Positions 24,030 through 32,404 of a DNA stretch of 64,000 bases are shown here, piece after piece. A model generated the notes under the pieces. That model saw only the letters and a program-made list of their open reading frames with translations. It had not been told where the DNA came from and did no database searches. The stretch spans positions 1 to 64,000 of the forward strand of contig NZ_FOGI01000007.1 of assembly GCF_900111175.1 (NCBI RefSeq), in the 5' to 3' direction. Positions within the stretch are counted from its first letter, which is position 1, and each line of letters starts with the position of its first letter. The DNA is from Actinokineospora terrae (GTDB lineage: Bacteria; Actinomycetota; Actinomycetes; Mycobacteriales; Pseudonocardiaceae). The position numbers and the translations under genes were made by a program.

Positions 24030-25889
24030 CTACCAGGTCAAGCCGTGGTCGTAGGGGTAGAGCGGCAATGTCGGGTCATTCCCCAGGTTGACGTCTACCG
24101 GCAGCTTCCCGCGCGGAGAGACCTCGCCGAACAGCACCCGGGTAAGAGACTCAAGCGAGACAGCACGCCAGGAGTAGGTCACCAGCCAGTTGGGCGCGTT
24201 GGCGAACCCAGGGTCGTAGGGCGCCTGCGTGGCGACGGCGACTACAGGCACACCGGAGCCCACTAGGCCCTCCACCAAAGAACGCTGCTCGACGTTGCCT
24301 GCGAGGTTGTTGGTGAGAACCACTACGAGGTTGGCACTCTTCGCAGCGGTCACCGCTTGAGCGACCGTCGCAACTGACGGTCGGGTACCGGTGGGCAACG
24401 CGTTCGCCGTCGACCCCCGCGCCCCGATCGCGGCAGCCAGGGTGTTGGGGGAGTTGTCCGAGTTCGTCGGATCGCCCACGCCGGTCACCAGGACCCGCCC
24501 GGGCGTCGTGCGCAGCGGCAGCGTGCCGTCGTTCGCGAGCACCGTGACGGTCCGGTCGGTCAACCGCTGTATCGCGGCCTTGTGCTGGGGTGCGCCTACG
24601 AGCCGACCGACCGTGCGTTCGTCTACCAGCGGTTGCGTCAAGATCCCGCGCTTCCACTTCAGCGCAAGGATTCGCCGCACGCTCTCGTCGATACGGCGCT
24701 CGGTAAGCCTGCCTGAGCTGACCGCGCTGATCACGGACTCTTGCGCCAACGCGAGGTCGGGCGGCATGAGCAACTGGTCAACACCGGCCTCTAACGCCAA
24801 GACCGGGACCTCGGCGTCACCGAACATCTCGCGGACCCCTTGCATCGCGAGCGAATCCGTGACCACCACGCCCGTGAAGCCCAACTCCTGCCGCAGCAAC
24901 CCTGTGATGATCGGGCGCGACACCGTGGCGGGTACCCCGGTCGGGTCGAGGCTCGGGAACTGGATGTGCGCCGTCATGATCGAGTCGACCCCGGCCTCGA
25001 CCGCGGCCCGGAACGGCGGCAGGTCCACCGCCCGCCACCGCTCGGCGGTCCTGGTGATCGCGGGCAGCCCGGTGTGGCTGTCGGTCGCGGCGTCGCCGTG
25101 GCCGGGGAAGTGCTTGGCCGAGGCCGAGACGGTGTCGGACGGCTTGCCGCTCGCCTGGTACCCGCGCACCTCGGCGGTGACCATGTCCGAGACCAGGTCC
25201 GGGTGCGCGGAGAACGCGCGGGCACCGATCACCGGGTTGCGCGGGTTGGAGTTCACGTCCGCGACCGGGGCGAAGTTCTGGTTGACGCCCATCGCGCGCA
25301 GTTCGTTGCCGTTGACGCTGGCCAGCGTCCGCGCGTCGGCAGCACTACGTCCCGCCCCTAGCGCCATCGCGCTGGGGTACTCGGTAGCGGGAGCGGGCAC
25401 CCTGGTGACGTTGCCGCCCTCTTGGTCGATGGAGATAACCAGCGGCAGGTTTGGAGCGGAGTTGAGCGCGGCGCGCTGCAGACCGTTGGAGAAGGCGGCG
25501 AGCTGGGCCGGGCTGTCGACGTTGTCCGTACCGGCGTTGTTGAAGTAGATGACGCCACCGACCTGGTAGCGCCGCACCACCTCGGCCGGGGTGTCCACGC
25601 CGTAGCGCTCCCGGTTGGTGGGATGGGCCTCCGCGGCCGACTTCCCCCACACGGTCGCCACGAACAGTTGGCCCACCTTCTGCTCCAGCGGCATCCGGCG
25701 CAGCCGGGCATCGATCCAGGTGTGCATGACCGCATCCTGGCTCAGCGGCGGACCCGGCCTGGTCACCGCGCCGTCGTCCGGACCGGCGGTGGCGGGGGTG
25801 ATGACCAGGGGGACCACCACGGCGGTGGCGACGCAGGCGCACGCGGCGACCACGGCGGTGAACGACCAGCGGACGGCGCGGGTGGGCAC
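24030..25889 (-). CDS. nagZ: Exported beta-N-acetylglucosaminidase NagZ (GH3)
   Basis: The 619-residue protein has an N-terminal signal/anchor (FTAVVAACACVATAVVVPLV) followed by a GH3 barrel. The substrate-binding motif is KHFPGHGDAATDSHTGLP and the nucleophile Asp is in GVVVTDSLAMQGV. A C-terminal alpha/beta domain follows, as in Gram-positive two-domain NagZ. It releases GlcNAc from the nonreducing end of muropeptides outside the membrane. The start is GTG 25889. It is the first gene of nagZ-namZ-amiE-like; murR and murQ follow after about 150 bp. Confidence 0.95.
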   Translation of the reverse strand: MPTRAVRWSFTAVVAACACVATAVVVPLVITPATAGPDDGAVTRPGPPLSQDAVMHTWIDARLRRMPLEQKVGQLFVATVWGKSAAEAHPTNRERYGVDTPAEVVRRYQVGGVIYFNNAGTDNVDSPAQLAAFSNGLQRAALNSAPNLPLVISIDQEGGNVTRVPAPATEYPSAMALGAGRSAADARTLASVNGNELRAMGVNQNFAPVADVNSNPRNPVIGARAFSAHPDLVSDMVTAEVRGYQASGKPSDTVSASAKHFPGHGDAATDSHTGLPAITRTAERWRAVDLPPFRAAVEAGVDSIMTAHIQFPSLDPTGVPATVSRPIITGLLRQELGFTGVVVTDSLAMQGVREMFGDAEVPVLALEAGVDQLLMPPDLALAQESVISAVSSGRLTERRIDESVRRILALKWKRGILTQPLVDERTVGRLVGAPQHKAAIQRLTDRTVTVLANDGTLPLRTTPGRVLVTGVGDPTNSDNSPNTLAAAIGARGSTANALPTGTRPSVATVAQAVTAAKSANLVVVLTNNLAGNVEQRSLVEGLVGSGVPVVAVATQAPYDPGFANAPNWLVTYSWRAVSLESLTRVLFGEVSPRGKLPVDVNLGNDPTLPLYPYDHGLTW

Positions 25890-25983
25890 TGCGGACTCCC
25901 ATGCTGTGAGTTCTTCACCACAAGTGGAGCTATCACGGTGAAGTTACCCAGTGCCGGGAGCGGTGGTCAACGCGGGGAAACGA

Positions 25984-26021
25984 TTTGGGCGGTCCCGCTC
26001 CGGAGAGCAGGACCGCCCAAA
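25984..26021 (-). terminator. Strong hairpin ending the candidate small RNA
   Basis: A 12-bp perfect stem (TTTGGGCGGTCC with its complement) encloses a 14-nt loop that itself contains GCTC/GAGC. On the minus strand it is followed by CGTTTCCCC. It also separates this locus from nagZ. Confidence 0.8.
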
Positions 26022-26316
26022 GTCGCGGCGCGAATCACTCGGGTTACCAAGCGTGCAACTGAAGTCGTACCTACCTGGCCTCGGCGTCCGGCGTCCCGGT
26101 ACGCAGTCCCTTGACGACATGCCTCCCGCGGCGTGCTGCGCGTGGGTGCTCCGGTGTTCGCGCACGGAGCCCGCTCGGGGTGGATCGGGGCTTCTCTTCG
26201 CTCCGTCCCTGGCCGACTCGGGGTCCGCACCACCTTTCTACCCAGTGGCGAAGGTCACTTCAAGGGCACTTTCGTGTGCACCGGTCAAGGTCTGCGAAAG
26301 CGTCGACCGCGACTGC
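25984..26316 (-). ncRNA. Candidate Ms1/MTS2823-like small RNA
   Basis: The 487-bp gap between the HAD phosphatase and nagZ has no coding signal. On the strand of the HAD gene it ends in a strong hairpin: TTTGGGCGGTCC (25984-25995) pairs perfectly with 26010-26021. In M. tuberculosis the abundant RNAP-binding RNA MTS2823 (Ms1) lies directly downstream of the HAD gene Rv3661 on the same strand, and 6C RNA lies on its other side, as found here. A -10-like TACGCT is near 26322-26327. The 5' end is a guess. Primary sequence similarity could not be tested. Confidence 0.5.
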
Positions 26317-26376
26317 CCGTGAGCGTAGGCTCCACTGCCCACCCGGGAGAGATCCCTTGTCCGAGGCGGGAACCGG

Positions 26377-27207
26377 TCATCTCCTTCGACGGCGGTGCAG
26401 TCCGTACCAGGCGGCGCCCGCGGTGGCCACGGCGCCGAGCCCGATGGCGGTCACCGCGACGGTCGTGCCGGACGGCGCGTGGAACCGCGACCGCAGCGAC
26501 ACCGGTTTGGTGAACGTCAGCACCGGCCACTCCCGCTCGGCGGCCACCTTGCGCAGCCCCCGGTCCGGGTTGACCACCGACGGCTTGCCGACCGCCTCCA
26601 GCATCGGCAGGTCGGTGCTCGAATCGGAGTAGGCGTGGCTGGCCGCGAGGTCGTAGCCCAACTCGTCGGCCAGGTCCCGGATCGCGGTCGCCTTGTTCGG
26701 GCCGTAGCAGTAGAAGTCGATCTCACCGGTGTAGCGGCCGTCCACGGCGACCATCCTGGTGCCCACGCTGTGCGTCGCGCCGATCATCGCCGCGATCGGG
26801 GTCACGATCTCCTCGCCCGATGCCGACACCACCACCACGTCGTGCCCGTCGGCCTTGTGCGCGGCCACCAGTTCGGCCGCCTCGGCGTACACCAACGGGT
26901 CGACGATGTCGTGCAGCGTCTCCTCCACGATGGACCGCACCTGCTCGACGTCCCAGCCCGCGCACAACGCCGTCAGGTGCGCGCGCATCCGCTCGACCTG
27001 GTCGGCGTCCGCGCCGGAGGAGGCGAAGACGAACTGCGCGTAGGCGCTCTTGAGCACCCCGCGCCGGTTGATCAACCCGCCCTGGAAGAACGGCCTGCTG
27101 AACGCCAGCGCGCTCGACTTGGCGATCACCGTCTTGTCGAGGTCGAAGAAGGCCGCCACCCGACCGGGCGCGGGCGGGAGCACCGCTGGCGCGGCGGAGT
27201 CGGTCAC
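26377..27207 (-). CDS. HAD-IB family phosphatase (SerB-like, Rv3661 position)
   Basis: The 276-residue protein has the HAD motifs AAFFDLDKTVIAKSS (nucleophile and acid Asp), VVVVSASGEE (motif II) and SHAYSDSSTDLPMLEAVG (motif IV). A C-terminal hydrophobic segment (VAVTAIGLGAVATAGAAWYG) ends in an Arg cluster, which suggests membrane attachment. The family includes phosphoserine and lipid phosphatases; the substrate is unknown. I start at GTG 27207 (VTDSAAPAVLPPAPG) since the longer frame covers the divergent region. It is flanked by two small-RNA loci as in mycobacteria. Confidence 0.88.
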   Translation of the reverse strand: MTDSAAPAVLPPAPGRVAAFFDLDKTVIAKSSALAFSRPFFQGGLINRRGVLKSAYAQFVFASSGADADQVERMRAHLTALCAGWDVEQVRSIVEETLHDIVDPLVYAEAAELVAAHKADGHDVVVVSASGEEIVTPIAAMIGATHSVGTRMVAVDGRYTGEIDFYCYGPNKATAIRDLADELGYDLAASHAYSDSSTDLPMLEAVGKPSVVNPDRGLRKVAAEREWPVLTFTKPVSLRSRFHAPSGTTVAVTAIGLGAVATAGAAWYGLHRRRRR

Positions 27208-27403
27208 CGGGTCAGCATAGGAGCCGCTGTCATGTGGCCGGTTGCCCTGATGTCCGCCGATGCCGTGGGAAGCGCACGTGGACGGTGGTCCGCGGTGCCG
27301 CCGTCCGGCCCCGCACAGGTGCCCGGTGGCGCCGCGTTCGAACTCGGCAGGGTGTCTTCTGCCGTATGTGGCCATCGAACGCCGTGGAGGGGATACAGTA
27401 TGG
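27208..27403. promoter_or_regulatory. Divergent promoter region of HAD phosphatase and 6C RNA
   Basis: No gene is visible. A -10-like TACAGT lies at about 27395-27400 (GGGGATACAGTATGG), placed properly to start the 6C RNA near 27404. The 187 bp from 27500 to the ssd ribosome site also show no gene. Confidence 0.4.
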
Positions 27404-27496
27404 CTACCCGGCCTTCGAGCCGGGCCGGTTCAGTCCGACCCCCCGGGGCTGAACCCGCTGACGACCCCCGCCCCTCCCCCCTGGCGGGGGTCGTCC
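27404..27496 (+). ncRNA. 6C RNA
   Basis: Two stem-loops each expose six consecutive cytosines, the hallmark of actinobacterial 6C RNA. The first stem is GGTTCAG/CTGAACC (27427-27433 with 27449-27455), with CCCCCC at 27439-27444 in the loop. The second stem is 13 bp (27460-27472 with 27483-27495), with CCCCCC at 27476-27481. A small CCCGGC/GCCGGG hairpin precedes them. The locus lies between the HAD phosphatase and ssd, in the ssd orientation, exactly where mycobacteria encode 6C (B11). 6C uses its C-rich loops to pair with G-rich mRNA regions. Confidence 0.88.
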
Positions 27497-27686
27497 CATA
27501 TCCGGAGCAGGGCAGCCCCCTCCAGCTTGCCCTAGCCCACCGACACTCCGCCGTCCCGATCCGCTCGCGGGCCCCCGAGTTGTCCACATCCCCCCGAATC
27601 ATCCCCAGCCTGACCAGGCCTCTTTCCGCCGTTGCCAGTTTCACCAGATTCTGGTCACAGCACCGGCGAACGACGAAGGAGGAGCC

Positions 27687-28748
27687 GTGCACCGACCCAC
27701 CGCGTGGCTGCGGGACGAGACCCTGGCCGAGCACGTGCTGCGGCTGTGCGCTGCGGCCGGAACCGAGCCGCACCGCGCTGATCAGCTCTCCGACGTGCGC
27801 GCCAGGTGGCCGAGCGCGCCCCTGGTCCTGCTGGACGAACCCGCGGCCGCGGCCTGCGCCGACGCGGGATTGCCGCGCAGGAAAGGGGTCGTGCTCGTCG
27901 TCGCGGGCACCCCGCCGCCCGGCAGCTGGGAACGTGCCGTGCGGTTGGGCGCCGAGCGGGTCGTCTCGCTGCCCGAGGACGAACCCTGGTTGGCCGCCGC
28001 GCTCGCGGATGTCACCGAGGCGCCGGCAGGCACCGCGGGGCGGGTCCTGGCGGTCATCGGCGGCACCGGCGGGGCGGGCGCTTCGGTGTTCGCCACCGCG
28101 GTAGCGCTCACGGCGGTCCGGTCGGGGACGAACGCGCTGCTCGTCGACTGCGACCCGATGGGCGGCGGCCTCGACCTGGTGCTCGGCGCGGAGGACGAGC
28201 CGGGGTTGCGCTGGCCGGACGTCCGCCTGCGCACCGGCCGGGTGCCGGTGTCCAGTCTGCACTCGTCCTTGCCGGGTAGGACAAAGGGCAAGTTCCGGCT
28301 GACGCTGCTCTCCGGTGCCAGGGAGGGGGATGGCCCGGCGCCGGACGCGGTGGTCGCCGTTATGGAAGCGGGCACGCGCGCGGGGGAGACGGTTGTGTGC
28401 GACCTGCCCCGCGCCCCGGACCCGACGAGCCGGGTCGCTCTTGATCGTGCCGACCTGACGGTTCTGATCGTTCCTGCCGAACTCCGGGCAGCCGCCGCGA
28501 CGAGACGGCTGGCCACTTACCTTGCCTCCCAGGGGATCCGCCCGTCCCTGGTTGTTCGGGATTCGCCGCACCTCAGGCCACCGGACATCGCCAAGGCGGT
28601 AGACCTACCGCTACTGGCTTCCTACCGACGCGATCCCGCGCTCCCTGCCCGGCTCGACGAAGGCAGCTTTCCCTTGCGGGGCTCTCTCTCCCGGGCGAGC
28701 AAGACAGTCCTGCACGCCCTTGAGACGGGGGTCGGTCATGTCCGTTGA
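27687..28748 (+). CDS. ssd: CpaE/Ssd-like protein of the helicase/secretion neighborhood
   Basis: The 353-residue protein resembles the actinobacterial CpaE homologues (TIGR03815, Rv3660c 'septum site determining'). The N-terminal receiver-like half (residues 1-120) is followed by a MinD-type ATPase domain. Its deviant Walker motif is GGTGGAGAS without the usual lysines, and its Walker B-like segment is ALLVDCDPMGGGLDLVLG. TadZ/CpaE proteins position the Tad machine at the pole or septum. GTG 27687 follows AAGGAGGAGCC. It overlaps tadA by 11 bp and so begins the tad operon. Confidence 0.88.
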   Translation: MHRPTAWLRDETLAEHVLRLCAAAGTEPHRADQLSDVRARWPSAPLVLLDEPAAAACADAGLPRRKGVVLVVAGTPPPGSWERAVRLGAERVVSLPEDEPWLAAALADVTEAPAGTAGRVLAVIGGTGGAGASVFATAVALTAVRSGTNALLVDCDPMGGGLDLVLGAEDEPGLRWPDVRLRTGRVPVSSLHSSLPGRTKGKFRLTLLSGAREGDGPAPDAVVAVMEAGTRAGETVVCDLPRAPDPTSRVALDRADLTVLIVPAELRAAAATRRLATYLASQGIRPSLVVRDSPHLRPPDIAKAVDLPLLASYRRDPALPARLDEGSFPLRGSLSRASKTVLHALETGVGHVR

Positions 28749-29877
28749 CCTGATCGACCGGGTGCGGCGGCGGCTCGTGGGCGGCGGCGCTGAGGTGTCG
28801 GCTGCTGTGGTGGCCGACGCGGTGCGGGCCGAGGTGGGGGTGGTCGGCGACCGCGATGTGCTGTCCGCGCTGACGTTGCTGCGCCAGGAGTTCGTCGGCG
28901 CCGGACCGCTTGAGCCGTTGCTGCGGGACCGTGGCACGACCGATGTCCTGGTCACCGCGCCGGACCAGGTGTGGGTCGACGGGCCGTCAGGGCTGCGCCG
29001 CACCGATGTCCGCTTCCCCGACGAGGACACCGTCCGCAGGCTCGCCCAACGGCTCGCGCTGGCGGCGGGCAGGCGGCTGGACGACGCACAGCCCTATGTG
29101 GACGGTTGGCTGCCGGGCGGTCAGGTGCGGCTGCACGCCGTCCTGCCCCCGGTCGCCGAGCACACCTGCCTGTCGCTGCGCGTCCTGCGCCCGGCCAATC
29201 ACCGCTTGGCCGACCTGCGCGCCCTGGGCACGGTCGACGCCGAGGTCCACGACCTGCTCACCGCGATCATCACCGCCCGCCTCGCGTTCCTCATCACCGG
29301 CGGCACCGGCGCGGGCAAGTCGACCCTGCTGGCCGCCATGCTCGGCGCCGTCCCGCCGCACGAACGCGTCATCTGCGTGGAGGACGCGGGCGAGCTCCAC
29401 CCGGACCACCCCCAGTTCGTCCGCCTGGTGGCCCGCCCGCCCAACATCGAGGGCGCTGGCGAGGTCACCCTGCGCGACCTGATCCGCCAAGGCCTGCGCA
29501 TGCGCCCCGACCGCATCGTCGTCGGCGAGGTCAGAGGCCCCGAGGTGATCGATCTCCTCACCTCCCTCAACACCGGTCACGACGGCGGCGCGGGCACCGT
29601 CCACGCCAACTCCCCGCTGGAACTCCCAGCCCGCCTGGAAGCCCTGGCCGCCCTGGGAGGCCTCGACCGAACCGCCCTCCACCCCCAACTCACCGCCGCC
29701 ATCCACCTGATCCTCCACATGCGCCGCACCCCCACGCCCACCCTCACCGAGATCGCCGTCCTCGCCTCCACCCCCACCGGCCCCATCACCCACACCGCCT
29801 ACAAGTCCGGCACCTGGACAGCCCACCGCCCCCTCCTCTCCGCCCTGCTCGCCACCCGAGGCATCTCATGGCCATGA
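28738..29877 (+). CDS. tadA: TadA/CpaF secretion ATPase
   Basis: The 379-residue ATPase powers Flp pilus assembly. Walker A is ITGGTGAGKSTLLAA with Lys194. Further motifs are RVICVEDAGELHPDHPQ, RMRPDRIVVGEVRGPE (Walker B) and TGHDGGAGTVHAN, as in type II/IV secretion ATPases (helicase/secretion neighborhood ATPase, TIGR03819). ATG 28738 lies inside the end of ssd. The 103-bp gap to tadB contains no gene. Confidence 0.95.
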   Translation: MSVDLIDRVRRRLVGGGAEVSAAVVADAVRAEVGVVGDRDVLSALTLLRQEFVGAGPLEPLLRDRGTTDVLVTAPDQVWVDGPSGLRRTDVRFPDEDTVRRLAQRLALAAGRRLDDAQPYVDGWLPGGQVRLHAVLPPVAEHTCLSLRVLRPANHRLADLRALGTVDAEVHDLLTAIITARLAFLITGGTGAGKSTLLAAMLGAVPPHERVICVEDAGELHPDHPQFVRLVARPPNIEGAGEVTLRDLIRQGLRMRPDRIVVGEVRGPEVIDLLTSLNTGHDGGAGTVHANSPLELPARLEALAALGGLDRTALHPQLTAAIHLILHMRRTPTPTLTEIAVLASTPTGPITHTAYKSGTWTAHRPLLSALLATRGISWP

Positions 29878-29980
29878 CCCAACTCCGCCGATATCCCCTT
29901 AGCCCCAACGAACTGAGGCAGGGGAAGCGCTCCTGGTGTGCTGGCGTTCGGGCGCGGTGCCTGCGCCTGCGAGGTGTGCC

Positions 29981-30739
29981 GTGGTTCTGGTGATGCTCGC
30001 GATGGCGGTGTTGCTGTGGCCGTCGACGCGGTCTGCCCGGCGGCTTCGGCGGTTGTCAGGGACGCCGGTCCGTCGATGGCAGCCGCGTGCCACCACGCCC
30101 GACGCACTGCTCATCGCGCTGGGTTGTGTCGGCGGGTGGGTGGCGTTCGGGTTCGGGGGCGCGCTCGCGGCTGGGTTGGTAGGGGCGGCCCTGCGCCACC
30201 GATGGCGGATGAAGCTGCGCCAGCGGCGACAGCTGGCCGAACTGGAAGACCTCGCCGAGGCTGTCACAGGTCTGGTCGCCGACTTGGCGACAGGCGCCCA
30301 CCCCGTCACCGCCGCCGAACAGGCAGCGCAAGACGCCCCCGCCTGCGCAGCGGAAAGCCTCCGCCTCATCGCCACCGCGTCGCGCCTCGGTGGTGACCTG
30401 GAGATCAACCCCCCTCAACTGCGCCAAGCCTGGCACCTCACCGCCCGCCACGGAGTCCCCCTGGTGGCCACCCTCACCGCCGTAGCCCAAGACCTGTCCC
30501 ACCAAGCCACCTTCACCCGAGCCGTCCAAGCCCGACTCGCGGGCCCCCAGATCACCGCCGCCCTCCTAGCCACCCTCCCCGCCGCCGCCCTAGCCCTAGG
30601 CGAGGCCACAGGCGCACACCCGCTGACCACCCTCGCCACCACCCCCCTCGGCCAAACCACCCTCATCCTCGGCGCCCTACTCACCAGCACCGGCCTCACC
30701 TGGACCACCCACCTAACCCACCGCGTGGTCCCCACATGA
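29981..30739 (+). CDS. tadB: TadB-like pilus assembly membrane protein
   Basis: The protein (252 residues from GTG 29981, 267 from GTG 29936) has two N-terminal hydrophobic segments. A T2SSF-type cytoplasmic helical domain (LAELEDLAEAVTGLVADLATGAHPV...) and two C-terminal membrane helices follow. It forms the inner-membrane platform with TadC. GTG 29981 is preferred because GAGG lies 6 nt before it and a hydrophobic helix begins at once. Its TGA overlaps the ATG of the repeat frame (ATGA at 30736-30739). Confidence 0.85.
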   Translation: MVLVMLAMAVLLWPSTRSARRLRRLSGTPVRRWQPRATTPDALLIALGCVGGWVAFGFGGALAAGLVGAALRHRWRMKLRQRRQLAELEDLAEAVTGLVADLATGAHPVTAAEQAAQDAPACAAESLRLIATASRLGGDLEINPPQLRQAWHLTARHGVPLVATLTAVAQDLSHQATFTRAVQARLAGPQITAALLATLPAAALALGEATGAHPLTTLATTPLGQTTLILGALLTSTGLTWTTHLTHRVVPT

Positions 30740-31704
30740 CCACCACACCCCTCCCACCCACCCCCCAGCGACGGCACCGAGCCATGAAACCCAACCCCCA
30801 CCCACATCCGCCCGCCGCCTTCTCCCACCAGCCCGTCCTGAGTTCTTGCCCCGCGTACCTCTCGCGGTCGATCCCCGACCACCTACCGCGCAGCGCGTGC
30901 ACGACTCTCACGCCTGGCCCTCAGCGATGGCATCGAGCCACAAAGCCCAACCCCCACCCACATCCGCCCGCCGCCTTCTCCCACCAGCCCGTCCTGAGTT
31001 CTTGCCCCGCGTACCTCTCGCGGTCGATCCCCGACCACCTACCGCGCAGCACGTCCACGACTCCCACACCCAAGCCCCAGCGGCGGTGTCGAGCCATGAA
31101 ACCCAACCACCACCCGCATCCGCCCACCGCCGTCTCTCACCAGTCCGCGTCGAGTCCTCATTGCGCGCTTCTCTCTCGATCTATCCCCGACCGCCCACCG
31201 GGCAGCACGTACACATCTCCCACACCTAGCCCCCAGCGGCGGGATCGAGCCATGGAGTCCAACCACCGTCTGAGTCCGCCTGCCGTCGTCTCTTTCCAGT
31301 CCGCGTTGAATTCTCGCTCCAAACACCTCTCTCGGTCTATCCCTGACCACCCGCCGGGCAGCAGGTACACGTCTCCCACACTTGGCCCCCAGCGGAGGTA
31401 TCGAGCCATGGAGTCCAACCACCGCTCGCACCGATCCGCCGCTATCTCCTGCCAATCCGCGCTGAGTTCTCGCCCCGCGCACCTACTTCCGTCCATTCCC
31501 GACCACCTGCCGCGCACCACTCACATGACCACCGCGCTGAGTCCTCGGCTAGCTCAACCACACCGCCTTCGTCCGGACCAGCCGCGTCGTCCCGAGCCCA
31601 ACGCCTACTTCGTATTCCGACGTGGTCAACCAGCGCCTCGTGCCAGGGCCGTGCCGACCCGCGTGCGTTCTGCCTGTACCGCCGACTGCGGGGTGTCGAA
31701 GTGA
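30736..31704 (+). CDS. Tandem-repeat protein frame inserted between tadB and tadC
   Basis: The 322-residue frame starts at ATG 30736, overlapping the tadB stop (ATGA), and its TGA overlaps the tadC GTG (GTGA). That geometry implies translational coupling on both sides. Residues 11-270 are five repeats of exactly 52 residues, each with the skeleton QRRxRAM(K/E)xN ... SIPDHLP. A non-repeat Arg/Pro-rich tail of 52 residues follows. The product is rich in Pro, Ser, His and Arg, with no signal peptide or membrane helix. Third-position bias is weaker than in neighbours, and the minus strand is also open over parts. I do not recognise a family. It may be a real coupled protein or a spacer that must stay open. 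Confidence 0.5.
   Translation: MTTTPLPPTPQRRHRAMKPNPHPHPPAAFSHQPVLSSCPAYLSRSIPDHLPRSACTTLTPGPQRWHRATKPNPHPHPPAAFSHQPVLSSCPAYLSRSIPDHLPRSTSTTPTPKPQRRCRAMKPNHHPHPPTAVSHQSASSPHCALLSRSIPDRPPGSTYTSPTPSPQRRDRAMESNHRLSPPAVVSFQSALNSRSKHLSRSIPDHPPGSRYTSPTLGPQRRYRAMESNHRSHRSAAISCQSALSSRPAHLLPSIPDHLPRTTHMTTALSPRLAQPHRLRPDQPRRPEPNAYFVFRRGQPAPRARAVPTRVRSACTADCGVSK
30766..31545 (+). repeat. Five tandem repeats of exactly 156 bp
   Basis: Units begin at 30766, 30922, 31078, 31234 and 31390, each with CAGCG and a (T/C)CGAGCCA-like motif. The first two are nearly identical over long runs; the last two have drifted. The period is a multiple of three, so frames stay open in all units. The 12-mer CACATGACCACC occurs both before unit 1 (30733-30744) and in the last unit (about 31523), as if the array grew from one ancestral segment at the end of tadB. 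Confidence 0.95.
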
Positions 31705-32387
31705 TTGCCGCGCTTCTGCTTCTGGCGGTGGCACTACTGGTCGTCGCTCCATTGGCGCCAGGGCGGCGGCGGTTTCGTCGGGTCATGGGGCTTGGCCGCA
31801 GGGAACGGCCGAAGTGGTTGGTGCCGGTGTTCGCGGGTGTTTCGGCGGCGAGTCTGGGTGTTGTGGTTGTTGGCGTTGCGGGACTGGGCGCTGGTGTCTT
31901 GGCTTATCTGGGCGCGCGGCGAGCTCTTAGGCCGCCGCAGGTCAAGGTGGATGAGTTGAGGCTTGCTGCCACCTGGGACATGCTCGCGGCGTGCCTTCGG
32001 GCTGGGATGCCGGTGCCGACAGCCATCACCGCTGTGAGTGCGGGCTTACCTGGGCGCGCGGGCGAGGTCCTGCGTGGCGTGGCCGAGCACCTGGCGTTGG
32101 GCGCTGATCCACGTCAGGCCTGGGCTGCGGCAGTCGACGCCCCGGAGACGGCGGCGTTGGCCAGGGCGGCTCGGCGGACCGCGCGGTCCGGGGCTGGGCT
32201 CGCCGAGGTCGCCTGCCGGTTGGCGGGTGATGTGCGGGCCGGTGTCGAGCACGCCGCCGAGGCGCGGGCGCAGCGGGCCGGGGTGCTCATCACGTTGCCG
32301 CTCGGGCTGTGCTTCCTCCCCGCGTTCCTCTGCGTCGGCGTGCTGCCCGTCGTCATCGGCACGGCCGAGCGGGCGTTCCACTTCTGA
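31701..32387 (+). CDS. tadC: TadC-like pilus assembly membrane protein
   Basis: The 228-residue protein has N-terminal membrane segments (IAALLLLAVALLVVAPLAP and a second around residues 43-70) and a T2SSF domain (LAATWDMLAACLRAGMPVPTA). A C-terminal helix follows (VLITLPLGLCFLPAFLCVGV). It partners TadB in the assembly platform. GTG 31701 overlaps the stop of the repeat frame by 4 bp. Confidence 0.9.
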   Translation: MIAALLLLAVALLVVAPLAPGRRRFRRVMGLGRRERPKWLVPVFAGVSAASLGVVVVGVAGLGAGVLAYLGARRALRPPQVKVDELRLAATWDMLAACLRAGMPVPTAITAVSAGLPGRAGEVLRGVAEHLALGADPRQAWAAAVDAPETAALARAARRTARSGAGLAEVACRLAGDVRAGVEHAAEARAQRAGVLITLPLGLCFLPAFLCVGVLPVVIGTAERAFHF

Positions 32388-32404
32388 CTGTTCGAAAGAG
32401 ACCC

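Noticed and set aside
25984..26376. RNase P RNA or tmRNA in the gap before the HAD gene
   Set aside because: The conserved rnpB blocks (such as GAGGAAAGTCC and ACAGAA) and the tmRNA tag/acceptor features are absent.
31039..31520. Minus-strand genes inside the 156-bp repeat array
   Set aside because: Open frames on both strands follow from a repeat period divisible by three. Only the plus frame has start/stop overlaps with both neighbours.
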